In this document: positions 8,546 through 16,837 of the stretch, piece after piece
Position numbering within the stretch: the stretch's first letter is position 1
Layout of the letters: each line of letters begins with the position of its first letter
Assembly: GCA_902623185.1 (NCBI GenBank)
Contig: CACNSW010000019.1
Span: forward strand, 1 to 37,209
Length of the DNA: 37,209 bases
DNA from: an uncultured SAR116 cluster alpha proteobacterium
GTDB lineage: Bacteria; Pseudomonadota; Alphaproteobacteria; Puniceispirillales; Puniceispirillaceae
Direction: 5' to 3'
The notes under the pieces: model-generated
Seen by the model: the letters and a program-made list of their open reading frames with translations, nothing else
Told to the model about the DNA's origin: nothing
Database searches by the model: none
Made by a program: the position numbers and the translations under genes

Positions 8546-9685
8546 CTAGTTAACACCTTTTGCGTTAAGACGACTTACAATTTCGTTTGCTGTGGCGTCC
8601 CCAGCTAAATGCAACGCATTCCGTACAGCTGTATTATCTTCGGGTCCGCCTGCTTGTGCTTGGACAGGTCCAATTGCTGCAACTTTTTTGGGAAGACGCT
8701 TTGCAAGGCTCAATACCTCGCCATTAATCGACAAAATTACATTATATCCCTCAACACCAGACTGTTGAGGTTGATTAATATCTATTGTGCCTATTGCCAG
8801 ATATTCTATATCACAATCGCGCGCCGCTGTTATCACAGATTTGCGAGTTTCACGTGACATCTTTCCGTTCATCGCTAACTCCTCTTCGACTACATCAGGT
8901 TCTTCCCCGCCACACTCATTTACGAGATCCACATATTCAATTGGTTCGAAGTTTGCTAACGCTAAAACACTTGACATTTTTGTACTAAAATCTGCTGTGG
9001 AAATTATTTCGTAGTCACGAATTACAGACGTTGTTTCTTTACCCCGCTGAGTTGTTTGGCCAGAACTGGAACTCGAAGAATTTTCCTCTACCAGGGTGCT
9101 TTCAATTTCACTGGTGTCATCTTGAGCACTTACTATTTCAACAGAGTTTAAACTGCGGGCATTTGCCTCTTTTTTAACGTCAGCATCATATGTAGTCACG
9201 TCGCCGCCTGCAGTATAGGACGCTTGTTTGGCGGCAAAAATCCACACCATGTATGCGCCATCGCCGTCACCACCTCCTGATGCTCGGGTGAAAAGTCCGT
9301 CGATTAGGCTCTGATTGACGGTTAGGAGTGCTTCTGCATTGACCGTTTTGGTCTTTTTATCAACTTTATGACTTAATTTTTTGTCCAAAATATAACTGTC
9401 AAGATTTCCTAAGATCTCTGATCCCCGCGACAGGTATTCTTGCATTCTGCCCTTGTCCATACACGTACTGATGTATTTATTCCATGCAGCAAGTAATGCC
9501 TGTTTCTCGACGTTTTCGATATCTTCAGGTTCTGGTTTTGAAGAAAAATTACCCTTAGGCGTGTAGCTTGCTGAAGAAGCCCCATAAAACGGTTGATCTC
9601 CTGAACAGCTAGCCAAAGCATTTTGGGTCGGGAGATTAAAAATGACGAATATAAAAAGAGCGACGACAAAAATTTGGCGAGACAT
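8546..9685 (-). CDS. Exported protein, first gene of the CsgG/FlgT-like operon
   Basis: A 379-residue protein starting at 9685 with an AGGAG ribosome site five bases before the ATG. The signal peptide is MSRQIFVVALFIFVIFNLP, cut after ALA. The mature protein begins with a Cys (ASCSG), but this is not a proper lipobox. A helix (VEKQALLAAWNKYIS) and following strands resemble the LPP20/FlgT-N layout. A poly-Ser linker lies near residue 205. The second half (RDCDIEYLAIGTIDIN, VILSINGEVLSLAK, then a helix ending IVSRLNAKG) looks like a CsgG/TolB-type alpha/beta domain. It overlaps the next gene's possible GTG start, indicating tight coupling. Its 5' end faces the divergent gene at 9928. Confidence 0.8.
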   Translation of the reverse strand: MSRQIFVVALFIFVIFNLPTQNALASCSGDQPFYGASSASYTPKGNFSSKPEPEDIENVEKQALLAAWNKYISTCMDKGRMQEYLSRGSEILGNLDSYILDKKLSHKVDKKTKTVNAEALLTVNQSLIDGLFTRASGGGDGDGAYMVWIFAAKQASYTAGGDVTTYDADVKKEANARSLNSVEIVSAQDDTSEIESTLVEENSSSSSSGQTTQRGKETTSVIRDYEIISTADFSTKMSSVLALANFEPIEYVDLVNECGGEEPDVVEEELAMNGKMSRETRKSVITAARDCDIEYLAIGTIDINQPQQSGVEGYNVILSINGEVLSLAKRLPKKVAAIGPVQAQAGGPEDNTAVRNALHLAGDATANEIVSRLNAKGVN

Positions 9686-9927
9686 ATGCGCTCCTAACTA
9701 ATTTCAGTTTAATACTTACCGATAGTGAGACTTTAGGGGAGCGCAGAGGTTTTATGCAAGCGATTGTTGAAAATCACGCTAGCTCACACTTCACTAAATG
9801 AAGCCTCATAGATTTTTCACAAAAAACTACCAAATTTTCTCATTAATCGTTTTAGTAACAAATTGATTGGACCGAAAAGCAGTTGTGTATATGTCTGGTA
9901 TTTTTCCTAATGTGGCAAAAAGGAATT
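9686..9927. promoter_or_regulatory. Divergent intergenic region between the two envelope operons
   Basis: This AT-rich stretch separates the minus-strand CsgG/FlgT-like operon from the plus-strand operon and must carry both promoters. A TTG at 9883 could extend the rightward gene, but the downstream ATG at 9928 has a much better ribosome site (AAAGGAAT). I do not see a convincing -35/-10 pair or a named operator. Shared control of both operons is inferred only from the divergent layout. Confidence 0.4.
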
Positions 9928-10878
9928 ATGATGATAAAAAAACACCCTTACATTGCTACCTTAAGAGTTAAAGTTGAAAACAGCAGGCAGGGACAAAATA
10001 ATATGTGGTTTCCTATTTCCTCTTTATTAGCCATATTTTCAATCTTAACCGCTTTTTTAGTTCCGAGTTGCTTTGTGTTTTCCGCTCATGCAAAGGATTA
10101 CGACGAAATTATAGTCCTCAACGACTACGCGGGCACCTCTCACGAGCTCAAAAATAGTGTGATCGATAAGCTTTCCGCTTCGTTGAAAATGGCACTCTCA
10201 GAACTTGAAATAACACATATAGACCCAAGGTTTTCTATGTCCGCAGATTTCAGTGAAAATCAAATAACCTCCGAAATGGCAGAGGCGTTAAAAGAGTATG
10301 AGGAAGGCCAAGCTGGACGGTTACTCGTGATTGAAGTCTCGGCAGCATTTGATATAGCAATGCCGGAACTAATCGTTCCAAGGGTTTCAATTACTGATGT
10401 TGGAACGGGGTCCATTGTCGCCGTTGTCACAACATTGCCAATTTTACCTCCGTTTAATCTGCCCAACATTGACGCCGGCGCAGCAGCTTTGGCTCGGTCT
10501 ATCGCTAAACGACTGGATGAGAGTGGTTACATAGTTGGAGCGGGCAGAGCCAAACCGTGGGGTAGGACACCCATAAGTGTCAGAATTGCCCTAGAGGGAT
10601 TTGCGGCTTGCGATCAGCAAGCGTTGTTGACAACTATTGAAGAGGAGTTTCCTGGCTTTTTAGGATTAGAGTTAGAAAAAGCACCAAATCCGACCTACGC
10701 GATTTACAAATATGAAACAACAGCCTCGAAAGAAAGGCTAAAAAAATGGGTGCAATTGTTAATCGCCGAGAATGGTGCATGGCGAAGAGACGTTGTGCGC
10801 CTCTATGTTCAAGGCGACGATTTCCGTCTTCAAAAAAACCAGGATTCTACACTATTCAAATCTTTGTGCGGCGACTAA
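9928..10878 (+). CDS. Exported paralogue A of the EFPGF protein pair
   Basis: I chose the ATG at 9928 for its AAGGAA ribosome site, giving 316 residues; an ATG at 10003 directly before the hydrophobic stretch is also possible. The signal sequence (MWFPISSLLAIFSILTAFL) ends at SAHAK. The N-domain (EIIVLNDYAGTSHELKNS, LLVIEVSAAFDIAMPE) looks like the alpha/beta fold of TolB/CsgG-like proteins. The C-domain has a helix ending in EEEFPGFLGLEL, followed by a strand (YAIYKYETTA) and a helix (LKKWVQLLIAE). The same C-domain layout is found in the next gene, so the two are paralogues. No catalytic residues recognised. Confidence 0.8.
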   Translation: MMIKKHPYIATLRVKVENSRQGQNNMWFPISSLLAIFSILTAFLVPSCFVFSAHAKDYDEIIVLNDYAGTSHELKNSVIDKLSASLKMALSELEITHIDPRFSMSADFSENQITSEMAEALKEYEEGQAGRLLVIEVSAAFDIAMPELIVPRVSITDVGTGSIVAVVTTLPILPPFNLPNIDAGAAALARSIAKRLDESGYIVGAGRAKPWGRTPISVRIALEGFAACDQQALLTTIEEEFPGFLGLELEKAPNPTYAIYKYETTASKERLKKWVQLLIAENGAWRRDVVRLYVQGDDFRLQKNQDSTLFKSLCGD

Positions 10879-10957
10879 ATGATCGAACATCCGTTATCAG
10901 AGAAGTATAAAAAAATACCAAAATACTTCGCGCCATTTGTAAAGAGGAGGAAAAAAC

Positions 10958-11842
10958 GTGAGTGTTCTTGTTAGAAATAGGTTTTTTATTTTACTTTTAA
11001 CAACCCTCTTTGGTGCATTGGGAACTGGAACAAGAGCGCAGGCTGATGAACAAATTTTTGTTTTTGCATCAAACCCAAACGAACAGCTCATAGCTAGTAC
11101 TTCTGTTACAACGGTTAAATCTCGGCTTAGTAGGTCTGGCTTTGCGGTCAGAGATGATATGAGCCTGCTAAATTCTATTGGCATTGATGAAAATAGCTCC
11201 AGAGAATTTATCCTGCAAAGAAGCGCCGCATTAGCTCAAATTGCTGGTAATTCTGTTTTGATATTCGTAGATGCGAAGAGTATTAACATAGCGCTTGATC
11301 GCGAAGTGCGCATGCGCGCAGAATTATATAGTACGGCCAGCAAAAGTTTTCTTGCTAGTTGGTCCGTACCCAACAACATTGTAATTATTCCTAATGGTTG
11401 TGATGAGAATTGCGCTTCTAATCTCCTGGAAATTGAGGTTGATAGAATGGCGGATACCCTTGGCGCAAGCCTCGTTCAACTTATTAAAAGACCAACTGGT
11501 GCGAGCGATAAAGATGGTGATGTAATTGCCATAATAGATGTAGAAATAATTGATCTTACAAATAACGAAGTGATCCAATTGATTGATCTGATGCGCAATG
11601 AATTTCCTGGCTTTGTAGACATTACCAGAGCACAGTCTTTTGGCCCACGTTATCGAATGCTATACCATACCACAGCTGACATACAGAAGTTGGGCACTTG
11701 GGTAGATATTTCCTTAGAAGAGATCGGGCTAGTAGTAAACGAGGATGTACAGCGAATAATTACTGAACAACGCATAGACATTCGTAAAATCGAACCTGCA
11801 ACCTTGAAGAGCAGCCCTGGAAACACACTAAAATACAATTGA
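10958..11842 (+). CDS. Exported paralogue B of the EFPGF protein pair
   Basis: A 294-residue protein with a GTG start behind a strong AGAGGAGG ribosome site. The signal peptide (RNRFFILLLTTLFGALG) is cut near TRAQA. The N-domain begins DEQIFVFASNPNEQLIAS and has a central strand (NSVLIFVDAKSINIAL). The C-domain holds MRNEFPGFVDITRAQ, then YRMLYHTTADIQKLGTWV. It aligns by eye with paralogue A: helix, EFPGF, strand, TTA, helix with WV. The mature part has a CDENC motif near residue 148 that could be a disulphide or metal site. It is 79 bp after paralogue A and 109 bp before the ExbD-like gene, probably one transcription unit. Confidence 0.82.
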   Translation: MSVLVRNRFFILLLTTLFGALGTGTRAQADEQIFVFASNPNEQLIASTSVTTVKSRLSRSGFAVRDDMSLLNSIGIDENSSREFILQRSAALAQIAGNSVLIFVDAKSINIALDREVRMRAELYSTASKSFLASWSVPNNIVIIPNGCDENCASNLLEIEVDRMADTLGASLVQLIKRPTGASDKDGDVIAIIDVEIIDLTNNEVIQLIDLMRNEFPGFVDITRAQSFGPRYRMLYHTTADIQKLGTWVDISLEEIGLVVNEDVQRIITEQRIDIRKIEPATLKSSPGNTLKYN

Positions 11843-11951
11843 GTCAATCCACCATATCCAATCATCAGCGGGCAACAAAATTGACCCAAAAATTTTCATG
11901 TTCTTAGTGAATACATAAAACTTAAAGAAAACGAATTTTTGGAGATTTCAC

Positions 11952-12350
11952 TTGATTGACAATAGTGCCAATCCACTTGCCGAAGTAGCTTTGGCTCTCG
12001 CCATGGCCTTTTTCAGCCTGATGGTCCTTACCCTTTTTGCCGTTGTGCATCAACCTCAATATACAGTAACGGAAGACCTAACAATTGCGCATTCCACATC
12101 TGAAACACAAACGGAGTCACCAAAGCTTGTAATAATGCATGAAACTGGATTGTACGATGACATGTTACGTCCCATTGACGCATCAGATTTGCCAGTTGGA
12201 GTGCCTATAACGCTTGCCGTATGGGACGATTTAACCATCGCAGATATGATGAGTTTTCAGCTAGCCAATCCAACACTTGATATCATGATTAGCACCTTAA
12301 CACCCGAATGGACAAATTTGCTAATGGAAAAGATCGGAAAAGCAAAATGA
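11952..12350 (+). CDS. ExbD/TolR/MotB-like small membrane anchor protein
   Basis: A 132-residue protein with a TTG start and GGAGAT ribosome site at 11941. Residues 9-32 are a single membrane helix right after a short cytoplasmic tail, the layout of ExbD, TolR and MotB. The motif before and in the helix (NPLAEVALALAM) matches the ExbD pattern N-P-L-V-D-V; the essential proton-carrying Asp is replaced by Glu11. The periplasmic part is short (~100 residues) and ends with helices (LDIMISTLTPEWTNLLMEKI), with no OmpA-type peptidoglycan-binding domain. Its natural partner would be the TolQ/ExbB-like protein at 18820-19398. The stop overlaps the next gene's start (ATGA). Function by analogy; family call moderate. 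Confidence 0.68.
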   Translation: MIDNSANPLAEVALALAMAFFSLMVLTLFAVVHQPQYTVTEDLTIAHSTSETQTESPKLVIMHETGLYDDMLRPIDASDLPVGVPITLAVWDDLTIADMMSFQLANPTLDIMISTLTPEWTNLLMEKIGKAK

Positions 12351-13171
12351 GCCATCATACAAAGTACAAAAAAAAGTCTATGTCGCAGAAAGCAGCTTCA
12401 ATCTTAATGACGCTAGGAGTTTATTTGATAATTGATGTTGCGACCATGGCATTTATCTCTCCGGTTAGTGCTGCTATTTCACAGGATGAAGTAAAGCACT
12501 TGATCATCCTCGAAGCTGAAAAATCATCCAACGTTTCGGCCAACCTCGCCTTGGCAGTGGCACACGTTGAGTCACGTTTTAATTCCAACGCGCTTAGCCC
12601 AAAAGGGGCTATCGGGGTAATGCAAATCATGCCGAGAACGGGGCGCGATGTATTCGGCCTAACGTCGAAGCAACTTTACGATCCCCGAACCAATATTTCT
12701 GCTGGTATTACATTTCTTAGCCAACTGATCGAACAATATGAGGGTCGCATTGATCTTGCTTTATCACATTACAACGGTGGTTCAGCGGTTTCGAGAAATG
12801 GCCAAAAAAGAATAATTCCATATACTAGGGATTATATTTTAAAGGTATTGGCTGCAGCCCAAAAATACTCCGTTGAAAGTAACACTTTGCCAGAAAAAGC
12901 TGGATTAGAAGCACTGTTCGAAGAACCTCATTTCAAAGAAAAATTGTACCCCCAAATCCTAAGTGATAATCGATTTGGTTTAAGCAAAATAAAAATAAAG
13001 GAGCGCAGTTTCCTCAGCGATCTAAAGCAAGTTGATTTTTGGCTTCATACTGCAAAGGCAACGCGCGACGGGAACGTTAACAACGTCATCACTTCGCCAA
13101 GCGCCCACCTGATTGCACAGATGACAAATAATCGACAGCGTTTTCGAAACCGGTTGAGGCAGAAGCAATGA
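12347..13171 (+). CDS. Lytic transglycosylase, SLT domain (family 1 type)
   Basis: A 274-residue protein. I chose the ATG at 12347, which forms an ATGA overlap with the upstream stop; an earlier in-frame start at 12308 is less likely. Residues 16-43 are a signal peptide or anchor ending VSAA. The SLT domain spans about residues 50-175. It has the catalytic Glu75 in VAHVESRFN, then SPKGAIGVMQIMPRTG and the ALSHYNGG motif. Such enzymes cut the glycan strand of peptidoglycan between MurNAc and GlcNAc, making 1,6-anhydro ends; many open space for envelope machines. The ~100-residue C-terminal tail is basic and specific to this protein. Coupling to the ExbD-like gene suggests wall remodelling for assembly of the machine. 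Confidence 0.92.
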   Translation: MSHHTKYKKKSMSQKAASILMTLGVYLIIDVATMAFISPVSAAISQDEVKHLIILEAEKSSNVSANLALAVAHVESRFNSNALSPKGAIGVMQIMPRTGRDVFGLTSKQLYDPRTNISAGITFLSQLIEQYEGRIDLALSHYNGGSAVSRNGQKRIIPYTRDYILKVLAAAQKYSVESNTLPEKAGLEALFEEPHFKEKLYPQILSDNRFGLSKIKIKERSFLSDLKQVDFWLHTAKATRDGNVNNVITSPSAHLIAQMTNNRQRFRNRLRQKQ

Positions 13172-13250
13172 ACACGCTAATCTGTTACGGTATTTAAATT
13201 TAATTGAGCGGCGCCGCTTGCAAATTTCGTTTTAATTGAAAATCCATGTG

Positions 13251-14972
13251 ATGTTTAACCCTACAGATATACTCAGCTCTTGGTCAGAATTCAGGTTGCA
13301 GCCACCTTCTGAACATTTCGTAAATTGTCTGCGTAGTTTAGGCGATGCCCTTACACCATCGGGACAACCAGTTTACAACCGAGCCACTTTGATAAATTTA
13401 ACAACTAGTATTGCAAGTAGATCCTATGGGCCAGAACTATACAGAGCCTTATATGTATTAAAGGCTGCAGCGCTAACAAACACGAGCATTGACCGATTAA
13501 TCCTGCACGATACGCAGCTAACAGGGGCCATGATTCTACAACTTTTCAGCAACGGCACGCAAAGCCGATTACTAATAATTGAACAGCAGACACTCAACTT
13601 TTTAGACGACGTTACAGACAAACAAGAAATGAAGATAAGTGAGCAGCAACTACCGTTAGCAATAGCGATGATTGAATTCCTCATTGAGGCTCTAGGCTTT
13701 GAAGTTGTTTATCAAGCCTATCGAAAATTTTCGTTAACCGCTGACAACTTTAATGTCAAAACCACTACTAAAGCATTTTCCGCCACCTTGTATAGGTTTC
13801 TCGGCGAACATTTACCGAGTGCAAGCAGCCGACAAATGGCACAATTACTGTCAAATTACCTTAAAAGCTCACTCCAGGCCACCACCCCAAACCGACTTGG
13901 TGATTTAGCACCCAAAGATATCACGCCTGAAGATGTGACAGATGAAATCATCTTTAATTTTTGGTGTGATTATGCAAACGATGAGACCGTCTCTTTCCGT
14001 TTGTTTACCACTGCAGCCCAGGCATGGATAACGTACCGCACCGCGATTAAACTGGCGGCCAGCGATGCGTTTACAACGCATCAGTCCTTTGAACAATTAT
14101 TTCAGGAAGAGCAATACAATCCATCGGCAGAAGGAGGTAATAAAAAACCAATACAATCTGCGAGCACGCTTAGTGACGTTATTGGACAAATCTCCGCACC
14201 TACGAGGTGGATAGATGATCTAACTAGTGCGCCTTGCGACGAGATTAAATTCTTCACAAAGGTCGAACAAGAGGATATTGGTTTACCACTGTTGACTGGA
14301 GAGGCTTTTGGGCAACTTGTTTTGACATGTCTTAGGGTTTCTGTGTTTAGCCCGATTCAAAATAAAATAGTTCAAGAAAAACGTGAAAAATCTTCTGTCT
14401 CCTGCGCCTCAATATTCAATCAAATATCGAAAGATAGCTATGCCACCGTAATGAAAAGATGGCAAGAAATGAAGTTAGTAGCTAGTGGATTGTGCGACAC
14501 AGTTTTCTTCAGACTTTGGGAAGCTAGGGCGCCACAGGCCTTTGACTATTTTACAAAAAGAGGTACCGAGGAAGAGCGAAGCGCTCTAGCCAAAATTTCC
14601 AAAGACCAGTCCCTAACTTTAAGCAGACCGCCGAATCAAAGCATTGACTTGGATTCGATTGCCGCCAAAATTTTCGCCGCACTTGACACCATGCCCAGAT
14701 CGCACCCACTAAACGCTAGGAAATTAGCGATGCAAAAAACATCACATCGGTACCGCAGAAAAGGTTTGGTGCCAAACGAGTTGAATGGAAAGGATGCACA
14801 ATTTGACTGGATCAACGCGCTGGCCATCGGTGGCGACAGACTACACAAAATCGAGAGTTTTTTAAGCAAAGTTGACTTTATCACGCAGAGTCAAACGACT
14901 GAATTAAAGGCCAAAATAAATGCAGATAAAAAAAATTTTAAAGAGAAACTAATTTCCTTGTATGAGGTGTAA
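13251..14972 (+). CDS. Large soluble protein of unknown function
   Basis: About 573 residues from the ATG at 13251; a TTG at 13236 is an alternative and neither has a clear ribosome site. There is no signal peptide or membrane helix, so it is probably cytoplasmic, unlike most neighbours. The sequence is mostly helical, with leucine-rich stretches (LYRALYVLKAAALTN, LPLAIAMIEFLIEALGFEVV). There is no P-loop or other catalytic motif. It is 3 bp before the next small gene, which in turn overlaps the S16-protease gene, so the three should be made together and may form a cytoplasmic complex at the membrane face of the system. Confidence 0.8.
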   Translation: MFNPTDILSSWSEFRLQPPSEHFVNCLRSLGDALTPSGQPVYNRATLINLTTSIASRSYGPELYRALYVLKAAALTNTSIDRLILHDTQLTGAMILQLFSNGTQSRLLIIEQQTLNFLDDVTDKQEMKISEQQLPLAIAMIEFLIEALGFEVVYQAYRKFSLTADNFNVKTTTKAFSATLYRFLGEHLPSASSRQMAQLLSNYLKSSLQATTPNRLGDLAPKDITPEDVTDEIIFNFWCDYANDETVSFRLFTTAAQAWITYRTAIKLAASDAFTTHQSFEQLFQEEQYNPSAEGGNKKPIQSASTLSDVIGQISAPTRWIDDLTSAPCDEIKFFTKVEQEDIGLPLLTGEAFGQLVLTCLRVSVFSPIQNKIVQEKREKSSVSCASIFNQISKDSYATVMKRWQEMKLVASGLCDTVFFRLWEARAPQAFDYFTKRGTEEERSALAKISKDQSLTLSRPPNQSIDLDSIAAKIFAALDTMPRSHPLNARKLAMQKTSHRYRRKGLVPNELNGKDAQFDWINALAIGGDRLHKIESFLSKVDFITQSQTTELKAKINADKKNFKEKLISLYEV

Positions 14973-14975
14973 GTA

Positions 14976-15527
14976 ATGTCAGTTGAAACCGATAAAATTG
15001 AAATAGCTTTTGAACAACTGGTCGATATTCAAAATACAATCGATACTGTATTGAAGGTCCCAAAAAACCCAGGCCATATTGGTGTAAGGGATATGCTCCG
15101 TATCATCATTGGGCCACAAACTGACTCAGACCAAGAAAAGCTCTCAGAAATCTCAAGCAACTTTCTGGCACGGCGACAATTTAAAGCTTTGCTAAAAAGC
15201 CAGACACTGGCATCACAAACAAAACAAGCTGCTGCTTCAAGCAAGACCACAAGTGGTCAAGTACGAAGGTCAGGGGACGATTTTGATTTAAACCTTATCC
15301 CATCGACTGGAGACGACAAGCTTTTCTATATGCAGTTAAAAGTAAAGAACCATGAGCGTTTTGCACAAATTTCAAAAGCTGAAATGTTGTTTGTCGAAAG
15401 CAAAGGCGTGTTTTCTTCGGTCCCATTGCCTGAAATCTTGGATGGCGTGTCACAAATCATGATAAGGCAAGGTCATCCAGTTCTCGACGCATTCCATGAT
15501 CCAGAGGCAGAGTTTTTCATCAAGTGA
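14976..15527 (+). CDS. Small soluble protein of unknown function
   Basis: A 183-residue protein between the 573-residue soluble protein (3-bp gap) and the S16-protease gene (stop and start overlap by 4 bp). It has no signal peptide or membrane helix. A helical N-terminal half ends in a Gln/Ser/Thr/Lys-rich linker near residues 75-95 (LASQTKQAAASSKTTSG). A compact beta-rich C-terminal half follows (DLNLIPSTGDDKLFYMQLKV). The tight spacing points to strict co-expression with both neighbours. No family recognised. Confidence 0.8.
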   Translation: MSVETDKIEIAFEQLVDIQNTIDTVLKVPKNPGHIGVRDMLRIIIGPQTDSDQEKLSEISSNFLARRQFKALLKSQTLASQTKQAAASSKTTSGQVRRSGDDFDLNLIPSTGDDKLFYMQLKVKNHERFAQISKAEMLFVESKGVFSSVPLPEILDGVSQIMIRQGHPVLDAFHDPEAEFFIK

Positions 15528-16837
15528 GTTTGCATAATCTAATTGTTCCAACAACACGACACGCGGCACAGATTCTCTCGATCACTAGAGAGGATCCTGA
15601 TATTAGATCTGTAGTCTGTTTGAATGATAGTTTTCAGGCACTGCCAATAAGCAATGGATATGACCAATTTGTCCGCCGTCCAACCGGAATTATTGAAAAA
15701 CTACTTGGGCGCTCAGCCTATCGGATTGACGTGAGCGCGCCGGTAACGCAAGGAGACAGTTGGCAACTCGGCTTTTGCCTTGCACATCTCCTACATGATC
15801 AAGATCAGTTCTCGCCTACAAATGCAGATATAACTATCTGGGCAACGGGTGAAGTCGATCCACATTTTCGAGTGAGGCAAGTTGATCATATTGATGCCAA
15901 AATTAAAACATCATACGAGTTACTTGTGGCAGAGGAACGAGCGGGCCGAAAAGTAATGATTCTTGCGGCTCCTGAAAACATCCTAGAGCTAAGCGATTGT
16001 GTTCCCAAGGAATGGGACGTGCATGGTGTTGCCACTTTAAATGAAGCTTGCGCTGCTCTTGGAATTCAAATGCCAGACAACCACGTCGTCCAATCACCGG
16101 ATACCGTAAAAACATCGGAAATGGAACCCAACCGCATAAAGAAGTATTTATCTGCCACTGTAATTGCATTAGTTGCTCTTGTTGGTGTCAACATGCCATA
16201 TCAATCATTAACTGATAGTTTTAAGTATGAACGTGATGGTCAATTGCGCGCCCTAAGAATGGAAATGCGCAAAATCAACAGACAGAAAAATTGGGTTGCG
16301 ACAAATGCCTTTTATTTCTTTGAGGTTTTTTTTCTATTGCGTAAATCAAGCCAACTAGAGCGTTCTCTGAGCATCACCACGCTTACTTTAAATCAGGATT
16401 CAACCGCTCAATCTGAAACAGACCTAATATGTGCACGCCTTTCTGGTGCAATAGTATCAGCAAAAAATTTATCACTTGTCCCAAAAACCGGTTGTCCGGT
16501 AACTTTCAATGTAAAGAGCAAAGCCAAATCAGATGTAAGAGTATGGCTAGCTGTTATCGACCAAGATAATGACGGTAGTCCATTAACCATAATGAAGCAT
16601 GGGGCAGACATCAAACCTGGCCAGCAGTTTGTTACACCAACAGTGACTATAAACAACCAAAAAACACTCTTAATCGCAGCCATTTCTGATAGGCCTGATG
16701 AAGCCTGGAGTGGCTGGTTCAATAATCTGCTCCTTTCTGACACTTTTGATATTATTGAACTCGAAGTTGATCGCCTCACATCAACTGGTGTTGGCGTCTT
16801 TCAAGCCCGCTGGCAACCTTTCATCGAGCTTGATTAA
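15524..16837 (+). CDS. Membrane-tethered Lon-type (S16) protease domain protein
   Basis: A 437-residue protein with a GTG start overlapping the previous stop. Residues ~60-150 resemble the Lon C-terminal proteolytic domain: VSAPVTQGDSWQLGFCLAH places a candidate nucleophile Ser79, and ITIWATGEVDPHFRVRQV followed by DAKIKTS places a candidate Lys (126 or 128), then AGRKVMILAAP. There is no AAA+ ATPase domain. A single membrane helix lies at about 206-225 (LSATVIALVALVGVNM). The outer part (~300-437) is beta-rich (CPVTFNVKSKAKSDVRVWLA) and faintly like DUF4384 domains. This layout, cytoplasmic protease domain then helix then periplasmic domain, suggests signalling or regulated cleavage. It ends exactly against the convergent operon's last stop. 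Confidence 0.72.
   Translation: MSLHNLIVPTTRHAAQILSITREDPDIRSVVCLNDSFQALPISNGYDQFVRRPTGIIEKLLGRSAYRIDVSAPVTQGDSWQLGFCLAHLLHDQDQFSPTNADITIWATGEVDPHFRVRQVDHIDAKIKTSYELLVAEERAGRKVMILAAPENILELSDCVPKEWDVHGVATLNEACAALGIQMPDNHVVQSPDTVKTSEMEPNRIKKYLSATVIALVALVGVNMPYQSLTDSFKYERDGQLRALRMEMRKINRQKNWVATNAFYFFEVFFLLRKSSQLERSLSITTLTLNQDSTAQSETDLICARLSGAIVSAKNLSLVPKTGCPVTFNVKSKAKSDVRVWLAVIDQDNDGSPLTIMKHGADIKPGQQFVTPTVTINNQKTLLIAAISDRPDEAWSGWFNNLLLSDTFDIIELEVDRLTSTGVGVFQARWQPFIELD

Noticed and set aside
7225-9685. A curli or holdfast operon
   Set aside because: No CsgA/B-type repeat protein, CsgE/F, HfaA or HfaD is recognisable beside the CsgG-like gene.
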